A DNA stretch of 64,000 nucleotides, taken from NCBI RefSeq assembly GCF_016595505.1, contig NZ_JAENIL010000036.1, positions 17,516 through 81,515 of the forward strand, read 5' to 3'. This DNA comes from Pelagicoccus mobilis (GTDB lineage: Bacteria; Verrucomicrobiota; Verrucomicrobiia; Opitutales; Opitutaceae). A program made the translations under genes and the position numbers. Position 1 is the first letter of the stretch. Each line of letters begins with the position of its first letter. Below are positions 45,913-55,059 of this stretch, piece after piece. The notes beneath the pieces are model-generated. The model was not told the DNA's origin. It ran no database searches and was given only the letters and a program-made list of their open reading frames with translations.

Positions 45913-47115
45913 TTAAACCAATGAAAGAGCTTCGGTTTCGCTGTCAAAGGCAGCTTCGCAATGCTCCAAGAAAGTATCCAAGTTGAGATTACTCAAATTG
46001 CTATACACCTTTACGGGAGCAACGCCCTCAGGCTGGTCCAACTTCATTCGCATGGCGCGCTCTTCAGCGATCTCTCGCTTCAGAAGCTCCGGACATAGCG
46101 GAGAATTATAGATCACCGACAAGGACGCATCGATCATGTCCTCGACATGCTCCTCGCCTTTCGATTCGTGAAGATGAGGATTACGCGACTCCAGCTGGCA
46201 GATAGTAACCTTCTCGCGCGGATTCACTCCCTCCTTCGGCTCCATTATGCCACCCCAACTTTCTAGAATATTCACGTAGTGATGCGTCTCTACCGCATAC
46301 CCAGCGGCGTATTCGATATTCAAAGCAAGATCGACAGTCAGAGCGTGCTCGCCCGCATTACCCGTTTTCACGACCTCCGTTTCGTATCCGCTAAAGTGCG
46401 ACAAGAGTAAGTTAAGAGTACGATTAGAGTGTACAGAACTCCGCCCCCATTTTGCGAAGAAGAGAGCATTCTCCATCACCTTAGGCTTAGAGTTCCACGA
46501 AATCCGAACAAAGGTACTATCCGTATCGAACATCTCGAAACCCGCTGCGTACTCCTGCACGTATTCGTGAACAGCCCCCGGGAAGTAGTTATCGCTGTCT
46601 ACAAAACCGATGTATTTATTATCCAACCACCGGGCCAACAGCGTACCCATGATCATACCTTCCGCCTTTCCGGAACGCACAAGACCATCGTCCCCCAGCA
46701 GCTCGCCGTATCCAGCCAGCTCGATCGCCTTCGCGATCGCCGCATCCTTCTGGTGCACCACTAGCACCTTTTTGTTGGTGAACTTACAAAAGTTAGTGAT
46801 CGCTTCCTTTTCGATATGGAAACGATCTACCGGCCCGCGTGGACTATTGGATACGACTATAATCTGACAAGGGTGCGGTATTCCTACCAGCACCCCTTCA
46901 ATCAACTTCAACCGCTCGTTCTTTACCGGCACCACGATCGCCATGTTTTTCTGGCGCTCGTACAATGCCTCGGACGGAATGCTTCGGATAACGTCTGTAT
47001 GCGAAGTTTCATGTTGCCCGGAGTAACCTCCACTATCGAGTTCGTAGACCTTTTGGAGTCCATAAATCTGTACCGCGCCAAGGCGCTCGCAATCTCTCGG
47101 GATTTCAATCTTCAT
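45913..47115 (-). CDS. mpgS: Mannosyl-3-phosphoglycerate synthase (GT55)
   Basis: The enzyme transfers mannose from GDP-mannose to 3-phosphoglycerate. The sequence follows archaeal MpgS: ERLGAVQIYGLQKVYELDSG, MAIVVPVKNERLKLIEGVLVGIPH, VRSGKAEGMIMGTLLARWL, YIGFVDSDNYFPGAVHEYVQEYAAGF with the metal-binding DSD, and KTGNAGEHALTVDLALN. I choose ATG at 47115 (MKIEIPRDCE), which fits the family; the longer frame to 47253 adds 46 residues unlike it. It would have 400 residues. Mannosylglycerate protects against salt and heat. Confidence 0.95.
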   Translation of the reverse strand: MKIEIPRDCERLGAVQIYGLQKVYELDSGGYSGQHETSHTDVIRSIPSEALYERQKNMAIVVPVKNERLKLIEGVLVGIPHPCQIIVVSNSPRGPVDRFHIEKEAITNFCKFTNKKVLVVHQKDAAIAKAIELAGYGELLGDDGLVRSGKAEGMIMGTLLARWLDNKYIGFVDSDNYFPGAVHEYVQEYAAGFEMFDTDSTFVRISWNSKPKVMENALFFAKWGRSSVHSNRTLNLLLSHFSGYETEVVKTGNAGEHALTVDLALNIEYAAGYAVETHHYVNILESWGGIMEPKEGVNPREKVTICQLESRNPHLHESKGEEHVEDMIDASLSVIYNSPLCPELLKREIAEERAMRMKLDQPEGVAPVKVYSNLSNLNLDTFLEHCEAAFDSETEALSLV

Positions 47116-47266
47116 ACTATTATCAGCTCTCAGGGGGATGCTCAATTGTGAGCAATTACGTTCTTCGAGCTTCCAATAGCAGGGGCGATGCCAACTGTTC
47201 ATAACAGTTCGGTAACAAGAGAATGAAATACCCGACAAAGCGGCTATTCCCACAGCGCCATACCGC

Positions 47267-47698
47267 CTAAAACACGACCTTCAGTCGCATCTCGATATGC
47301 TCTATGCCTGCTTCTTCGTAAGTCTCCCCATGAGCCACAAAGCCCAAGTTCTCATAAAATCCGACCGCTTGCGTTTGAGCTGACAAGACAAGCTCAGGCA
47401 TTCCCCCGAGCTTCCCCATCTCGATCAATGTCTCCATCAATGCGACGCCCACCTTCTTGCCACGCCACTCTCGTAGAACCGCAACTCTCCCAATGTGGCC
47501 ATCCGGCAAAAGACGCCCCGTCCCAATCGCCATTCCCCCTGCTACCGCCAACACATGGCGAGAACGATCGTCCCATTCATCCATCTCGATCTCAGCCGGG
47601 ACCTTTTGCTCGTCCACAAAAACCGTGAATCGCACCGAACGGATGTCCGCGATCCTTTCATTGAAATCCACTTCCGATATTTCGAAGGCCTCCCTCAT
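47267..47698 (-). CDS. GNAT acetyltransferase
   Basis: A 143-residue N-acetyltransferase with the acetyl-CoA loop VAVLREWRGKKVGVALMETLIEMG at about residues 70-93 and the C-terminal GFYENLGFVAHGETYEEAGIEHIEM. The last part resembles ElaA-type proteins. The substrate is unknown. Its start overlaps the stop of the hydrolase gene upstream by 4 bases, so the two are translationally coupled. Confidence 0.87.
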   Translation of the reverse strand: MREAFEISEVDFNERIADIRSVRFTVFVDEQKVPAEIEMDEWDDRSRHVLAVAGGMAIGTGRLLPDGHIGRVAVLREWRGKKVGVALMETLIEMGKLGGMPELVLSAQTQAVGFYENLGFVAHGETYEEAGIEHIEMRLKVVF

Positions 47699-48366
47699 AA
47701 CGTACCGTCCAGAAAAGTTCCCGTTCTCAAAAACGCCAGCGTGTTCGCCATAGCCTCGCGATTTCGCATGATAAACGGGTGGGTAGCCCGAACTGTCTTA
47801 AAAGAAGCCATCCCCTCCACCCCTGCATGCGACACGGCGACTTTCCCGTCGTTCGGCCCCGGCAACATAAGCGATAGAATCCAGTTCACGCTCCGAGTAC
47901 CTGTTAGGACTCCGCACTCATAGTCCACTGCCCCCAATCGTTCCGGCAACCCAGAGGGTCCTGTAACGAGTTGCTGCCCTGCCGGCCCGTTCACCCAGCG
48001 AAACAACTTCCATCTCCCGAGACAGTCGACCACCTGGCTACCCTTGTTGGGCGGACTCAGCATGACGCAGCGGCCAATCCTAAAATCCGCATTCGATCGT
48101 CTCAACTGACGCAGCACGATCCCTCCCATCGAATGGGTCACAAAGTGCAAGGGTCCGCCCTTTGCCGACTCCTCGCAAATCCGTTTCGCCAATCGGCTAG
48201 CAAGATCTTCGATCGAATACCGAGTCGAAGGGTAAGAAAGATTCAATACATCAAACCCACTCGACTCCAGAAAACGCTGCATCGGCCGCATCGAGCGAGA
48301 CGTTCGAGCAAGCCCATGCAAAAGGACCACGCGCCCAGTCTCGTTCCCCAAACCACGCCCCATCAA
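47695..48366 (-). CDS. Alpha/beta hydrolase, lipase-like
   Basis: The 223-residue protein has RVVLLHGLARTSRSM (oxyanion strand) near residue 12 and the nucleophile elbow THSMGG near 95. His is expected in SHAGVEG near 187. The fold resembles the PGAP1/GPI-deacylase-like and bacterial esterase groups. There is no signal peptide. It overlaps both neighbours by 4 bases and is part of the operon that starts at maf. Confidence 0.86.
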   Translation of the reverse strand: MMGRGLGNETGRVVLLHGLARTSRSMRPMQRFLESSGFDVLNLSYPSTRYSIEDLASRLAKRICEESAKGGPLHFVTHSMGGIVLRQLRRSNADFRIGRCVMLSPPNKGSQVVDCLGRWKLFRWVNGPAGQQLVTGPSGLPERLGAVDYECGVLTGTRSVNWILSLMLPGPNDGKVAVSHAGVEGMASFKTVRATHPFIMRNREAMANTLAFLRTGTFLDGTL

Positions 48367-49571
48367 TAATAGTGAAAACTGAAGGTGATATCCTCTTCGG
48401 TCCCGAACATATCAACCAATCCCTCCGGCCAAGCCCCAAAGGGCACTCCGCGCTGGATCGCCTCACGACACATGTAGATACCAATAGCCCGAGCAGTCGT
48501 CCCCTCTAAGATCTCGATGTCCTCCACGATCCCATGCTGGTTCAGAATAAACTTTATCTTCACAACGCTCTTCCGCTCCTCCGCAGAGCTTCGCTCAACC
48601 AAGTCATCCCAGTTGAGCTTCACCGTCTCAATCAGACGCTCCATGTACTCGCCAAACTTGCTCGCCTTCGCATCGACTGCCAATCGACCGACCGAAGAGA
48701 CTCCAAGTCGCGAGTCACGGGTCGGCCCCGATGGTAAACGCGGCAATTGAGGCCGAGCCCGAGGCGTCGGAACCCCGTCTCTCGCCTGGATTGCCTCTAG
48801 TGTAGGACGCGCCCTCGGCGCGCCTACCAACTCAGGGCTCTCCTCCACCGTCTGCTCCGTCTCGCCCTCGTCCTGCTCTCCCTCAATATAATCAGTGATG
48901 TTCGTGGGGGCTTCCTCCAGCTTGTCATACACATGCTCAGCCAAGCCCGACTCGTCCTCAGCCTCTTCCTGCGAGCCAAAAAGCGGAATTTCCTTTTTCA
49001 AAGTCTGCCCCCCGTCCTCGACCGCAGCTAGCAAAGGTTGATTCGGCGAAGGCGGCTGCGGTGGAGTTGATTGCTCCTCTGGCTCCTGAGACTCCTCATT
49101 GGGCGATTCAGAAGGTGGAAGAGCTGGCAGCGGCTCGTACAAAGTGCCACTCAACACTTGCTCCGTCTCGATGTTGTCATCGCTCTCATTCGCCGGACGG
49201 TTTTCCGGATCGAGCTCCTCCGGCTTCTCCTCGTTCGCAGCCTGCTGGTTCCTAGCGCTAAAACGATTGGTATCGTCCGGTTCATTGTCCGGCACATCCG
49301 GATTCGTCTGAGTGTAAACCTGCTCCTCCTCCTCAGGCTCCAACGGAGCTTCTAGCTCGATGCTGAAATCCTTGAAGCGGTCCACGGTCTCCATCGGCTC
49401 GACCGTGAACTTCCCGAACATCAAGAAAAGGATAAGCCAAATGTGAATACAGATCGTCCCCCCCACTCCGATCACCCATTGCTCGCGGGTATAGCCCATC
49501 GCTCCCTTGCGACGCTTCTTAGGCTTCGACGCAGGGCTTTGGCGGGATCGGGGTGGCGATACGACAGACAT
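48363..49571 (-). CDS. TonB-like energy-transducing protein
   Basis: The 402-residue protein has a basic N-terminus, one membrane helix (VIGVGGTICIHIWLILFLMFG, about 32-52), a 230-residue linker very rich in Glu, Pro, Gln and Asn, and a C-terminal TonB/TolA-like domain (MERLIETVKLNWDDLVERSSAEERKSVVKIKFILNQHGIVEDIEIL). Proteins of this shape span the periplasm and link the inner membrane proton force to outer-membrane events. ExbB/ExbD are not in this window. It follows maf by 11 bases. Confidence 0.83.
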   Translation of the reverse strand: MSVVSPPRSRQSPASKPKKRRKGAMGYTREQWVIGVGGTICIHIWLILFLMFGKFTVEPMETVDRFKDFSIELEAPLEPEEEEQVYTQTNPDVPDNEPDDTNRFSARNQQAANEEKPEELDPENRPANESDDNIETEQVLSGTLYEPLPALPPSESPNEESQEPEEQSTPPQPPSPNQPLLAAVEDGGQTLKKEIPLFGSQEEAEDESGLAEHVYDKLEEAPTNITDYIEGEQDEGETEQTVEESPELVGAPRARPTLEAIQARDGVPTPRARPQLPRLPSGPTRDSRLGVSSVGRLAVDAKASKFGEYMERLIETVKLNWDDLVERSSAEERKSVVKIKFILNQHGIVEDIEILEGTTARAIGIYMCREAIQRGVPFGAWPEGLVDMFGTEEDITFSFHYY

Positions 49572-49582
49572 CTAAAACAAGT

Positions 49583-50161
49583 TCAGAGCAGATTATGACG
49601 CTCCAGCAAAGCCTTTGTTTCATCCAAAGGCAAACCCATGATGTTTGAGTGCGATCCCTTGAACGAATCGATGATCAAGTCCTTGCCTTCCTGGATCCCA
49701 TACGCGCCAGCCTTATCCAGAGGATTCACGATCTGAAAATACTCATCCACAATAGCGTCATCGAGAGGCTTAAACGTTACCTCGCTTCGAGCCCCATCCA
49801 CGACCTCGATGCCCTTCTCCCGACATACCAAAGCAAATCCAGTATACACAATATGGGTACGTCCGCCCAATGTCTTGATCATGCGACGAGCATCGTCGAG
49901 GTCAGCCGGTTTCACGAGCACCCTCCCGTCGAGGTGTACTGTCGTATCCGATCCCAACACAAAACGCCCCGGATGCTGGTCCGCCACCCAGCCAGCTTTC
50001 AATAAGGAATTATGCCTCACCATCCCTTCCGGATCACCATGCCCTTCCTCAAATTCCTCCACATCCGCCGGCATAATGTCGAAGCGAGCTCCGATCCGCT
50101 CCAACAACTCCTTTCGCCGCGGCGATTGTGACGCCAAAATAAACTTCGCCAAACTCATCTC
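49583..50161 (-). CDS. maf: Maf-like nucleoside triphosphate pyrophosphatase
   Basis: The protein of about 192 residues has FILASQSPRRKELLERIG at its N-terminus and the LGSDTTVHLDGRVLVKP and KDLIIDSFKGSHSNIMGLPLDET segments of the Maf family, which hydrolyses modified or non-canonical nucleoside triphosphates such as dTTP or UTP. ATG at 50161 (MSLAKFILAS) fits; the frame from 50218 adds 19 residues. It opens the operon maf, tonB-like, hydrolase, GNAT, and perhaps mpgS-mpgP. Confidence 0.93.
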   Translation of the reverse strand, partial: EMSLAKFILASQSPRRKELLERIGARFDIMPADVEEFEEGHGDPEGMVRHNSLLKAGWVADQHPGRFVLGSDTTVHLDGRVLVKPADLDDARRMIKTLGGRTHIVYTGFALVCREKGIEVVDGARSEVTFKPLDDAIVDEYFQIVNPLDKAGAYGIQEGKDLIIDSFKGSHSNIMGLPLDETKALLERHNLL

Positions 50162-50283
50162 CCCGCTACTCTCGAGCCGAGACCTGCAGCCGCAACCCCG
50201 AATCTCACAACGACCCAAATTCGTAGCGCCAGCACCCGGGAATGCCCATCCAGTCGAGCTCGGCTTCCTGCCCTATCTCTGGG

Positions 50284-50323
50284 CAAAAAAAGTGCTGGCT
50301 CGGAGGCCCCCCTCCAAGCCAGC
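50284..50323 (-). terminator. Strong minus-strand terminator upstream of maf
   Basis: A 13-base stem (50294-50306 with 50311-50323, one mismatch) and CCCC loop is followed, on the minus strand, by seven T bases (50284-50290). It lies 120 bases before the maf start, downstream of the region at 50324-50578, which has no coding gene. Confidence 0.85.
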
Positions 50324-50578
50324 TATCCCTTTATTGTTGCCTTGATCCTGAACCTTAGCGCGTTTCCGCGCAGTCCAAATTCGGAAATTGCTACCCTGTA
50401 TCGCTCAGAGCAATTGGGGTCTTACCCCGAACCTCTCATTGCGTATATACCACTATCGTGATCTACGCCAAATAGTTTAATCAGATTTGGGGAATTTCCA
50501 GTCGGAGAAGCGGTTTTTGCGATTTATTCGCAAGCGGTTATGGGGAACCCTTAGACCAAGGAAATCTACCAAGTAAAA
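50324..50578 (-). ncRNA. Candidate small RNA between two minus-strand terminators
   Basis: This 255-base region has no open frame. It lies between the chemoreceptor's terminator (50579-50609) and another strong terminator (50284-50323), both on the minus strand, so an independent minus-strand transcript is expected. Inside are two hairpins, 50358-50371 (GCGCG/CGCGC) and 50416-50428 (GGGG/CCCC). I could not match it to 6S, SRP, tmRNA or RNase P RNA by eye. The start is unknown; treat the limits as approximate. Confidence 0.35.
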
Positions 50579-50609
50579 GAGGCCCCGAGTTTTAACAACT
50601 CGGAGCCTC
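50579..50609 (-). terminator. Terminator of the chemoreceptor gene
   Basis: A 13-base stem (50579-50591 with 50597-50609, one mismatch) is followed on the minus strand by TTTTACTT. It lies 31 bases after the stop at 50640. Confidence 0.9.
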
Positions 50610-50639
50610 TTGCTCGAAAGTTTCTATAAACGCTCTAAC

Positions 50640-52241
50640 TTAGTTCCAGAGGGTCGCGTCTTCCGGTTCTTTGGAACGCGCGACGGCGAACTCATTTTCC
50701 GCCGGGGCTCTTGGCTCAGAAACTTGCGCGATACTCGAAAAGGAAGCCGTTGCCGTTCCTGAGGAGATAGCGCTCACACCACGATCGCCGCAAAGCGTCG
50801 CAAGTTCGCCAATGGAACGATTGAGCGAAAGAGCCTGCTCGCTTAATTCCTGGGCAGAAGCAGCGCTCTCTTGAGTGATGGCCGCGTTGGACTGGTAAGT
50901 ATTCTCGATTTCACGAATCGCCGAGTTAACCTGATCAACGCCTTCGCGATTCTGGTCGACCGACTGAGCGATATTCGCCACGAGATCATCCAACTCGGAC
51001 GCCTTCTCGAGAATGCCTTCCAAGCTGTGCGAAACACGAGAGCTCAACTCCACCCCGTGCTGGCTCTTGGCAATCGAATCCTCGATACGAGCCGACGTTT
51101 CCTGAGCCGCCTTCGCGCTACGTTGGGCGAGATTTCGAACTTCGTCCGCCACTACCGCGAATCCAGAGCCGGCCTCTCCGGCTCGAGCAGCTTCCACCGC
51201 CGCGTTTAGCGCCAAGATATTAGTTTGGAACGCGATCTCATCGATCGACTTCAAAATCTGGGAGATGCCGTCGCTGGAGTTACGAATTGCATTCATCGCA
51301 TCCTCCATCTCATCCATCTGCTTCTTGCCTTGATTAACAGCTTCACGCGTCTGATTGGCGATGTTAGTAGCAGATCGAGCTGACTCCGCGTTCTTTCCGG
51401 TATTTTCCGCAAGTACTTCAAGCGATGCGCTGGCTTGCTGAATCGAAGCCGCTTCACGGTTCGTCGAATCGGCTAACGATTGACCATAACGCGACACCTC
51501 GCTCGATGCGCTGTCAACGACCTCCGAGCCGCTACGGAGTGATGCGGTAATACGTTGAATCTGATTCGAAAGCGAACCGCCAATCCATAGCCCTAAGCCA
51601 ATCGCGAAAGAAACTCCAAAGAGCATCACACCAGTCGTGATCCAGGCCAGATGGGATGCCTCAGCCTCAAACTCCATCGAACGCGCCGTCGCCGCCTCAC
51701 TTTCAAACGCGTGCACCATATCCACGATCGCATCTATTTCCTTCGTCGGAGCGCGGTCGATACCTTTAACCAGCTTGTCGACCACGCGATGAGCGAGCGG
51801 GTCGCTTGAATCGTACTGCTTGATGCCGTCTCGGTAGGCGACCCCTAATCCCAAGTGCGACTTCGCCGCGGTTTTCACCGCATCATCAGGCACGTCATAC
51901 TTCGCTAATAAAAGGGTAAGGTCCTTCAGGTTCTCCTGCACCATTCCTTCACGCTCCTGGAAGCGGCCCCAATACTTGTCGAACTGCTCCTTGTCGTGGC
52001 CGCGCAACAAGGTGTTCTTCCACTCCTGCACCTGAATTTTGAAGTTAACCTGAGAAGAGCGCGCAAGATCCGTCGCCTCCACCAGAAACGCCCCACGCTC
52101 ATAGACTTCCGTTCTAACTTCCGTGAGAGCATTACGAGATTCTTTGAGTCCGTAAATGCCAACCAGCCCGATGACGAGGCCGGTGACAGCGACGGTTAAA
52201 AATCCGCCGAGCAACTTCTGCTTTAGTGTGAGTTTGGTCAT
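50640..52241 (-). CDS. Methyl-accepting chemotaxis protein
   Basis: The receptor has a membrane helix at about residues 8-29 ([22 protein letters not shown]), a helical periplasmic sensor of about 155 residues, a second helix ([23 protein letters not shown]) and a long signalling coiled coil. The tip is [44 protein letters not shown], the conserved hairpin that contacts CheA and CheW. ATG at 52241 (MTKLTLKQK) is favoured over the frame from 52313. No che genes are near. It is a single-gene unit with its own terminator. Confidence 0.94.
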   Translation of the reverse strand: MTKLTLKQKLLGGFLTVAVTGLVIGLVGIYGLKESRNALTEVRTEVYERGAFLVEATDLARSSQVNFKIQVQEWKNTLLRGHDKEQFDKYWGRFQEREGMVQENLKDLTLLLAKYDVPDDAVKTAAKSHLGLGVAYRDGIKQYDSSDPLAHRVVDKLVKGIDRAPTKEIDAIVDMVHAFESEAATARSMEFEAEASHLAWITTGVMLFGVSFAIGLGLWIGGSLSNQIQRITASLRSGSEVVDSASSEVSRYGQSLADSTNREAASIQQASASLEVLAENTGKNAESARSATNIANQTREAVNQGKKQMDEMEDAMNAIRNSSDGISQILKSIDEIAFQTNILALNAAVEAARAGEAGSGFAVVADEVRNLAQRSAKAAQETSARIEDSIAKSQHGVELSSRVSHSLEGILEKASELDDLVANIAQSVDQNREGVDQVNSAIREIENTYQSNAAITQESAASAQELSEQALSLNRSIGELATLCGDRGVSAISSGTATASFSSIAQVSEPRAPAENEFAVARSKEPEDATLWN

Positions 52242-52465
52242 GGTCTTTCCTGTTTGTTTGCTGGGCACAAACCCCGACACAAATTCAGTACATGCGGGGA
52301 GGCCGTTACTCATTCGTCACAAACCCTACTCAACTTAGGCAATTTACTGAAAAAACCCTAGGATGTGCGCAACATCAGGAACCAACCTCACACCGACCAT
52401 GAGGATTACTCCCCAAAAGCCCGACTAGGCGATTTCTCTACCGGTTCAGCACCCTTTAATTCAAC

Positions 52466-53062
52466 TCACCGCTTCAACCAGGAGACGAGTTTTCCCATCG
52501 CCTCGCCACGGTGGCTTAGTCCGGCTTTCTCTTCGCTGCTCAACTCTGCGAAACTGAGTTCGAACCCATTCGGGATAAACACAGGGTCATAACCAAAACC
52601 ACCTTCCCCGCGTCGCTCTCCGATAATCCGTCCATGACAAGCCCCTTTAAAGACCTGCTCCTCACCATGAGGCGAAACGATCGCCAGGTGACACTGGAAG
52701 CTAGCGCCTCGATCCGACTCAACCACCTCCGACAAAGCAGCCAAGAGCTTGTCGATATTGTCCGAATCACTCGCAGACTCGCCCGCATAGCGAGCCGAGT
52801 AAACACCAGGCGCCCCACCCAAGGCATCCACGCATAAACCGCTGTCGTCCGCCAACGCCCAACCGTCATCCGGCAAAATCGCGGAAAGAGCACGCGCCTT
52901 CTTCAGCGCATTTCCAGAAAAGCTGTCCTGGTCCTCTACGACCTCGGGCATCCCCCCCACCACTGCAGGCGTGTGCACCTCGATATCGAGTTTCGCAGCC
53001 GCCAGCATCGCTTGCAGCTCCTCCACCTTGTGGAGATTACCCGTTGCTAAAAACAGTCTCAT
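52466..53062 (-). CDS. rdgB: Non-canonical purine NTP pyrophosphatase (RdgB/HAM1)
   Basis: The 198-residue enzyme removes ITP, dITP and XTP. Motifs are LFLATGNLHKVEELQAML at the N-terminus, LADDSGLCVDALGGAPGVYSARYAGE near 75-100, GRIIGERRGEGGFGYDPVFIP and SHRGEAMGKL at the end. Its start overlaps the ribD stop by 26 bases. The gene before is ribD, so this operon joins nucleotide and flavin functions. Confidence 0.96.
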   Translation of the reverse strand: MRLFLATGNLHKVEELQAMLAAAKLDIEVHTPAVVGGMPEVVEDQDSFSGNALKKARALSAILPDDGWALADDSGLCVDALGGAPGVYSARYAGESASDSDNIDKLLAALSEVVESDRGASFQCHLAIVSPHGEEQVFKGACHGRIIGERRGEGGFGYDPVFIPNGFELSFAELSSEEKAGLSHRGEAMGKLVSWLKR

Positions 53063-54197
53063 CTACGTCCAAACGGGCTGGGTAGTTGACAAAGCCGCGC
53101 ATCAGCTGGTCATCACCAAAGACTTCATGGCGAACCTTTTCCAAACGAATCGCTTGAGATAGCTTCTCGGTACGCAGACCGCGGTACACTGACTTCGCCT
53201 TGTCGTCCCCAAGCATAATCGGGGCGCGATAGTTAAAGTGATAGTCCAACTCCCGAGTGTGCAAAAGCTCGCTAACCAACCGACTTCCGCCTTCGAAGTA
53301 CACACCGGTTATCCCCACATCCGCGCAGCGTTTGCGAAAGACGGGGAACGGCACTTTCATGTTTTCGACCGGCAAGACCCACACGTTTACGCCTTCCGTC
53401 TCCAAACGACGAATATAGCCTGTCCCGGCCGCATCGGTCGTCACTACGATCGTATTGTCTCTAAAATCGTCCGTGTAGATACTGGGCAAATACCGCTCCA
53501 TCGCGGTTCGAAGCAGTCCGTCGAATACGAAACGCATCCCGCACCACTCCTCTTCGCCTTCGATCCGACTAGTCAAGCGGGGATCATCCTCCACCAACGT
53601 CCCAGCCCCTACCGCAATCGAAGGGAAAAGCCGACGCCATTTCATGACGTTCTGCCGGGCTGGCGCTCCAGTAATCCACTTCGACTCCCCCGAACGGCAA
53701 GCGATCTTGCCATCGAGCGTTGTCGCGGACTTAGCCGCAAAAATAGGCGACCGATTTTGTACCCAATAATTGGATATCAAATTCAAATCCTCGCACTCGT
53801 CGATCAGAATCCGGCGCTCAACCTTCACGCCGCCCTCCTTAAGAGCGTCTGCCCCCTTGTTCGCATGTTCGGCTACAGGATCGCTCGCTCCAATCAGCAC
53901 ATAACCGACTCCAGACTCGATGATCGCTCGGACTCCCGCTTCAAGTCGATTGCTGCTGGGCCCGGGCTCCAAGGTAAGAAACAAGCTGCTTCCTTCCTTC
54001 GGTTTACGCCCTAGAGCTTCAAACAAACGAGTTTCCAAGGCAGGGGAGCTAGGCTGGTCATTGTAAGCAGTCACCACGACCTCGCCATCTTCGACTAACG
54101 CCGCTCCTATCATTGCTTGCGGGTGCGTACACCCCCAGCCCTTTCGGGCTTCGTCGAGGGCAACCCTCATGAAAGTCTCTTTTTCCGACTGAGTCAT
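53037..54197 (-). CDS. ribD: Riboflavin biosynthesis protein RibD, deaminase half degenerate
   Basis: RibD normally holds an N-terminal zinc deaminase and a C-terminal reductase for the early riboflavin steps. The order and length (386 residues from ATG 54197) are normal. The reductase half is intact: AAKSATTLDGKIACRSGESKWITG, GAGTLVEDDPRLTSR and YFEGGSRLVSELL. In the deaminase half, the HAE zinc motif reads ALE (about 53-55), and the EPC and following PPC cysteines read EPG (G79) and EAG (G88). All zinc ligands are thus replaced and the domain should be inactive. The deaminase step must be done elsewhere, or this gene has another role. The frame from TTG at 54206 gives 3 more residues. Confidence 0.9.
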   Translation of the reverse strand: MTQSEKETFMRVALDEARKGWGCTHPQAMIGAALVEDGEVVVTAYNDQPSSPALETRLFEALGRKPKEGSSLFLTLEPGPSSNRLEAGVRAIIESGVGYVLIGASDPVAEHANKGADALKEGGVKVERRILIDECEDLNLISNYWVQNRSPIFAAKSATTLDGKIACRSGESKWITGAPARQNVMKWRRLFPSIAVGAGTLVEDDPRLTSRIEGEEEWCGMRFVFDGLLRTAMERYLPSIYTDDFRDNTIVVTTDAAGTGYIRRLETEGVNVWVLPVENMKVPFPVFRKRCADVGITGVYFEGGSRLVSELLHTRELDYHFNYRAPIMLGDDKAKSVYRGLRTEKLSQAIRLEKVRHEVFGDDQLMRGFVNYPARLDVDETVFSNG

Positions 54198-54257
54198 ATG
54201 CAGCAAATACGCCTAAAGTGCTCCCTTACAAAGTATTTTGCCGGCGCGCGCAATGCC

Positions 54258-54902
54258 CTATTCGCCGGATACAAAAGGATTATGGAGAATCTCGTCGCCC
54301 ACAGAAGTGTTTGGACCATGCCCGGGAAGAACCACCGTATCCTTCGGCAAAGTATAGATCTGCTCGCGAATCGACTTTTCGAGCAGCGAGAAACTGCCAC
54401 CCGCAAGGTCCGTTCGGCCAATCCCCCCCGCAAAAAGCGCATCCCCCACAAAGGCCGCTTTCGCCTGAGCGAAGTAGAACAGCACATTGCCGGGACAATG
54501 CCCCGGAACATGACGAACCTCACAATCCATCCCCAAAAGTTGAATACTGTCGTCTTGCTCAACCCAGTGATCGATCTCAAAACCGGTCAGCTCAAGATCA
54601 GGAGGATAAACGAAAGCCCTCATCGCTTCCGGCGACTCGAACAACACCTTGTCGTCCAAATGCCCGAAGAGCGGCACGCCTCGGGCGGAAATCTTCGCCG
54701 CATCGCCGATATGGTCATAATGCCCATGGGTCAGCAGCAAGGCTTTCAACTCGCAGCCATCTTCAGCCAATGCCGTATCAACCATTTCGCAGACATCATG
54801 AGGCGCGTCGATCAACACCGCTTCACCCCGTTCAGGATCACTGACAAGAAAGGCGTTCGTCTGGATTGGCCCCGCCGGAAATATTCGTACATTTAAAGAC
54901 AT
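54258..54902 (-). CDS. MBL-fold hydrolase, glyoxalase II-like
   Basis: The 214-residue protein has the metallo-beta-lactamase core: VLIDAPHDV, LLTHGHYDHIGD (HxHxDH metal site) near residue 55, RHVPGHCPGNVLFYF near 131, GDALFAGGIGRTDLAGG near 152, and LPGHGPNTSVGDE near 191. The pattern is that of hydroxyacylglutathione hydrolase-like enzymes. The physiological thioester is unknown. It lies 60 bases before ribD on the same strand and heads that operon. Confidence 0.9.
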   Translation of the reverse strand: MSLNVRIFPAGPIQTNAFLVSDPERGEAVLIDAPHDVCEMVDTALAEDGCELKALLLTHGHYDHIGDAAKISARGVPLFGHLDDKVLFESPEAMRAFVYPPDLELTGFEIDHWVEQDDSIQLLGMDCEVRHVPGHCPGNVLFYFAQAKAAFVGDALFAGGIGRTDLAGGSFSLLEKSIREQIYTLPKDTVVLPGHGPNTSVGDEILHNPFVSGE

Positions 54903-55059
54903 AACATTTTTCTTAAATCGCTCTCAGTCACAACATAGCACTCCCTGCCCATCATTCAGCAAGAGCAATCCTCGGGTCTTCCCCCAAAATAGACAGGCAA
55001 TCGACAGGGCACGCTTGCTTTGCTCCCATTTCGACTAACAATTTAGATTCCCAACCGTC

